The position numbers and the translations under genes were made by a program. From Pseudoalteromonas apostichopi (GTDB lineage: Bacteria > Pseudomonadota > Gammaproteobacteria > Enterobacterales > Alteromonadaceae): a stretch of 64,000 nucleotides of DNA. The DNA lies in the NCBI RefSeq assembly GCF_030297135.1, contig NZ_AP028066.1, positions 1 to 64,000 on the forward strand, read 5' to 3'. Shown in pieces: positions 61,368 to 64,000 of the stretch. Each line of letters opens with the position of its first letter. Positions within the stretch are counted from its first letter, which is position 1. Below the pieces are notes generated by a model. That model was not told the DNA's origin and searched no databases. It saw only the letters and a program-made list of their open reading frames with translations.

Positions 61368-61619
61368 ATGAAGCCCAATATCCACCCTGATTACCAGCAA
61401 GTCGCTTTTCATGATACAGCAGCAGACAGCTACTTTATTATTGGTTCTACTATCAAAACTTCGCGTACGATTGAACTTGAGGGAAAAACTTACCCTTATG
61501 TACCAATTGATATCTCAAGCGACTCCCATCCGTTTTATACTGGTAAACAAAAAGCCCTAGCAAGCGATGGACGTGTAGCAGCATTTAATCGTCGTTTCAA
61601 AAACTTAGCGAGCAAATAG
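61368..61619 (+). CDS. rpmE2: Type B (zinc-independent) 50S ribosomal protein L31
   Basis: An 83-residue L31 paralogue. The text begins MKPNIHPDYQQVAFHDTAAD; the usual zinc-binding CxxC is missing, so this is the C-minus form (YkgM type). It replaces the zinc-binding L31 when zinc is scarce, freeing bound zinc. The body has PYVPIDISSDSHPFYTGKQ, then FNRRFKNL. The gene lies 18 bases before the L36B gene, as in other Zur-controlled pairs. The length fits the family. Confidence 0.95.
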   Translation: MKPNIHPDYQQVAFHDTAADSYFIIGSTIKTSRTIELEGKTYPYVPIDISSDSHPFYTGKQKALASDGRVAAFNRRFKNLASK

Positions 61620-61637
61620 TTACTATAAGGAAAGAAC

Positions 61638-61775
61638 ATGAAAGTATTAAGTTCATTAAAAAGTGCTAAGAACCGCCCGGGCTGCCAAATCGTAAAACGT
61701 AAGGGTCGTGTCTATGTTATTAATAAAGACAATCCGCGTTTTAAAGCAGTTCAAGGTAAAAAGAAAAAGCGTTAA
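61638..61775 (+). CDS. rpmJ2: Type B (zinc-independent) 50S ribosomal protein L36
   Basis: A 45-residue protein, MKVLSSLKSAKNRPGCQIVK and so on, very basic with a final GKKKKR. It has a single Cys instead of the Cys/Cys/Cys/His zinc site of normal L36, so it is the YkgO form. AAGGA is 9 bases upstream of the ATG. It follows L31B in the same transcript and ends at a terminator. Function: replacing L36 under zinc limitation. Confidence 0.93.
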   Translation: MKVLSSLKSAKNRPGCQIVKRKGRVYVINKDNPRFKAVQGKKKKR

Positions 61776-61798
61776 AAAAGGTGCCTCGGCACCTTTTT
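61774..61798 (+). terminator. Terminator after L36B
   Basis: GGTGC-CTCG-GCACC (61780-61793) with A-run before and T5 after forms a compact rho-independent terminator, probably usable on both strands. Confidence 0.88.
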
Positions 61799-61818
61799 AA
61801 AATTAAAGTAAATCTAAC

Positions 61819-62205
61819 TTACTTACCAAATAACAACTCCCAAAAGCCTGGTGGCTCATGTAGCTCATGATATTTTTTTCTGAGCTCATCAATAGATTTA
61901 AGCGGCGCCTTAGCAGCTTCAAGGCCATGAGTACTTGCAAGCTGCTTAGCTTGTTTTGCTTGCTTTATTACTTTATTCAGCCCTTCTAAAGACGCCGTTT
62001 TATGCTGTTTAAAATCAGCTGTTTTAGCTGTCTCTAATAATTCAATAAATTCATCAATAGCTGTATTAAAGGTGGCAAGATCATTAGCACGTACAGAGTT
62101 TTTATAAGCAAGTCCCATATTTTTCATATTGGCCTCAAGATCTATACTGGTAGCCGAACCAACACTCGAATAAAACAACAATAAGCTAACGATAAAAATT
62201 TTCAT
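61819..62205 (-). CDS. Cytochrome b562-family periplasmic protein
   Basis: A 128-residue exported helical protein; signal peptide 1-18 (SVGSATS). It resembles cytochrome b562: DLEANM near residues 22-27 fits the N-terminal DLEDNM, where Met is a heme ligand, and KKYHELHEPP near residues 110-119 fits the C-terminal helix with the His ligand (His113). A four-helix bundle is expected. Heme binding is plausible because both ligand positions are present, but not proven. It has no c-type CxxCH. Its role as an electron carrier is inferred. It stands alone. Confidence 0.72.
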   Translation of the reverse strand: MKIFIVSLLLFYSSVGSATSIDLEANMKNMGLAYKNSVRANDLATFNTAIDEFIELLETAKTADFKQHKTASLEGLNKVIKQAKQAKQLASTHGLEAAKAPLKSIDELRKKYHELHEPPGFWELLFGK

Positions 62206-62553
62206 AACACTCTCATATATATAACTATTGCAGCATTATAAACCGAAACTCAGGCACAGCCTAATTCTGACATTTAGATTAAGTTCATAACACATCACCT
62301 TTATACAAATAAACGCATCAATAATCCCGCCATAATTATAGAAACAAAAACAATCCAACATTAAGTTTTGAAATAAAAAACAAACCCTCCATATAAGTGA
62401 CTGAAAAAGAAGAGTTAAACTAAATACATTTTGCTACGTATTTTTTATTTGAAATAAACAGGGACAATGATAGAGTAACAACCGTTAACATGTTGGAAAC
62501 AACATTTAACAAAACCCTTCCAGGGAAAGAACAATAAAATAACAGGTGAAACA
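62206..62553. other. Intergenic region upstream of the TonB-dependent receptor
   Basis: About 350 bases with no open frame that I trust. It contains the promoters of the cytochrome b562-like gene (leftward) and the receptor (rightward). The rightward ribosome binding site AGGTG lies about 6 bases before the ATG at 62554. I see no clear Fur box or riboswitch. Confidence 0.5.
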
Positions 62554-64000
62554 ATGATAAAAAATAATTATTTAGGTGCCAGCATCAAGCTCGCTCTTTG
62601 CTCATCGGCGCTTGCCATTTCTAGCCAATCGATGGCTGCTGAAGATCAAGGTGCTAAATCAATCGACCGAATCGAAGTAACAGGTTCTCGTATTTTACGC
62701 GAAGGTGCTATAGCTCCAGCTCCAGTAACGGTTATCAGTGGTGATGACTTAGTTAATACCGGCGCTGTTAATATCGGTGAGGCACTAAATAAATTACCAG
62801 CTCTTGGTAATACTTTTTCCCTTTCAAACTCAGGTCGCTTTATCGGTACTGCAGGCCTAAACATTCTTGATTTACGCAACATGGGTACTGACCGTACGCT
62901 AGTACTCGTCAATGGTAAACGCCATGTATCTAGCTCTGCGGGCTCTCAATCAGTTGATACCAATACAATTCCTAGTGTATGGGTAGAGCGTGTTGAGATC
63001 ATCACAGGTGGTGCATCTGCAGTATATGGTGCCGACGCTGTAACAGGCGTAGTTAACTTTATTCTGAAAAAGAACATTGAAGGCTTTAGTGCAAGTGTAA
63101 CTCGCGGTGAGTCTGACCTTAGCGATTACAATAACGAAAAAGCGACATTCTCATATGGCACAAACTTCGATAATGACCGTGGTAATGTAGCCTTTGCTGT
63201 TGAGTATTCAGCACAAGATACGCTCAATGCGCTTGATCACCCATGGACTGACGGCTCTTATCGTAGCATGCGTAACACTGCGCAAACTGAAGAAAACAAA
63301 GACGATCCAAATTTCCCTGATTTTATCTACACACCAAATGCCGGCTACTATGCAATCAATAATGCAGGTGTTTTCGCGTTAAGTAATGGCTATGTGAACT
63401 CATTCAACCCAGATGGCACTTATCGCGAACTCAATATTGGCGACCAAGTCGACGGCTTATCTTGTGCTAATTGTGATTCGTTTAACCTTGCACAATTCAA
63501 TGAGATTCAACCTGAATTTGAACGTTACAACGTAAACTTTAAAGTTAACTATGACGTTGCTGAAGATATGAATGCTTACTTTGAAGCAAAATACGTTAAC
63601 AGCGAAGGCCAAAGCATAGGTCAGCCAGCATTCTTCTTCTTTAATCCAAATAACAGCATTAAGATTGACAACCCTTATCTTGACTCTAGTGTTAAAAATC
63701 TAATGGAACAAGAAGGTGTTAGCTCTATTATGGTTAACCGTATGATGACTGATTTAGGTCGTCGTATAGAAAACAACACACGTGAAACAACCCGTTTTGT
63801 TACAGGCTTAAAAGGCACTGTATTTACAGATTGGGAATTAGATGCATCGGTTGTTTACGGTCAAACAGATCTAGAGCGCGTTAATGGCGCAAATATGATC
63901 ATGGCGAACTATTACAATGCCCTGGATGCTATTGATGATGGTTCAGGCAACATTGTTTGTCGTAGTGAAGAAGCACGTGCTGATGGCTGTGTACCAGTAA
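62554..64000 (+). CDS. TonB-dependent receptor, 5' part; continues beyond the window
   Basis: The frame is open from ATG 62554 to the window end, 482 codons. A signal peptide runs to about residue 28 (QSMAAED). A plug domain follows: a short TonB-box-like stretch IDRIEVTGSRI, PAPVTVISGDDLVNTGAV, RNMGTDRTLVLVNGKRHV and the block VERVEIITGGASAVYGADAVTGVVNFILKK, typical of the large TonB receptors in Alteromonadales. The barrel starts at about residue 180. The substrate is unknown: no siderophore or sugar gene is near. The C-terminal barrel lies beyond the window. Confidence 0.93.
   Translation, partial: MIKNNYLGASIKLALCSSALAISSQSMAAEDQGAKSIDRIEVTGSRILREGAIAPAPVTVISGDDLVNTGAVNIGEALNKLPALGNTFSLSNSGRFIGTAGLNILDLRNMGTDRTLVLVNGKRHVSSSAGSQSVDTNTIPSVWVERVEIITGGASAVYGADAVTGVVNFILKKNIEGFSASVTRGESDLSDYNNEKATFSYGTNFDNDRGNVAFAVEYSAQDTLNALDHPWTDGSYRSMRNTAQTEENKDDPNFPDFIYTPNAGYYAINNAGVFALSNGYVNSFNPDGTYRELNIGDQVDGLSCANCDSFNLAQFNEIQPEFERYNVNFKVNYDVAEDMNAYFEAKYVNSEGQSIGQPAFFFFNPNNSIKIDNPYLDSSVKNLMEQEGVSSIMVNRMMTDLGRRIENNTRETTRFVTGLKGTVFTDWELDASVVYGQTDLERVNGANMIMANYYNALDAIDDGSGNIVCRSEEARADGCVPV

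Overview
The window reads as chromosomal DNA of a marine gammaproteobacterium of the Pseudoalteromonas type (Alteromonadales). This rests on gene content rather than a database search: an arginine-succinylation operon astC-astA-astD ending in a DUF1338 gene, a long aryl-polyene (APE) pigment operon, an AbgT transporter, a secreted S8 protease, a TonB-dependent receptor, an outer-membrane DUF5916 protein, and a GlyGly-CTERM surface protein. The DNA is fairly AT-rich. I see no rRNA, tRNA, CRISPR array, insertion sequence or phage gene.

Layout. 1-2 kb: the 3' part of malQ and a small CBM48 gene (glycogen/maltodextrin metabolism), then about 1.1 kb of very AT-rich DNA without a gene. 3-7 kb: a GGDEF-EAL protein, a membrane-anchored beta-propeller, and a periplasmic binding-protein/Cache fusion. 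7-12.5 kb: an Lrp-type regulator divergent from astC-astA-astD-DUF1338, with two strong hairpins inside the operon. 12.5-17.2 kb: another periplasmic binding-protein-like gene, a PLP basic amino-acid decarboxylase behind a good promoter and a foldable leader, a DUF1704 (QEGLA) gene whose start codon lies in a perfect 14-bp inverted repeat, and a double-thioredoxin protein. 17.3-19.6 kb: two small unknown genes and AbgT.

19.6-29.7 kb holds the most unusual object: a gene of about 3,090 codons for an exported, GlyGly-CTERM-anchored multi-domain surface protein. Its mature N-terminus is a recognisable ubiquitin-like domain, about 43% identical to eukaryotic ubiquitin by hand alignment, followed by two beta-propellers and many cadherin/Ig-like repeats. 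An outer-membrane barrel gene lies just upstream. 30-37.6 kb: an outer-membrane barrel, a lipoprotein amidohydrolase, a periplasmic phosphatase, a lipoprotein, a CBM9/DUF5916 protein and a DEAD-box helicase.

37.7-54.9 kb is one tightly overlapping leftward operon encoding a complete APE pathway. An aromatic ammonia-lyase and acyl-AMP ligase supply and activate the aryl starter. Two ACPs, two ketosynthases, a chain-length factor, a ketoreductase and two dehydratases build the polyene. Acyltransferases, a glycosyltransferase, a thioesterase, a LolA-like protein and an MMPL exporter attach the product to lipid and move it to the outer membrane. A halogenase-like flavoprotein may tailor it. Upstream lie a plant-type DapA-like gene and a divergent DUF6058 gene.

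57-64 kb: a large secreted subtilase, a small unknown gene, the zinc-independent ribosomal proteins L31B and L36B with a candidate Zur operator, a cytochrome b562-like protein, and the 5' part of a TonB-dependent receptor that runs off the window.
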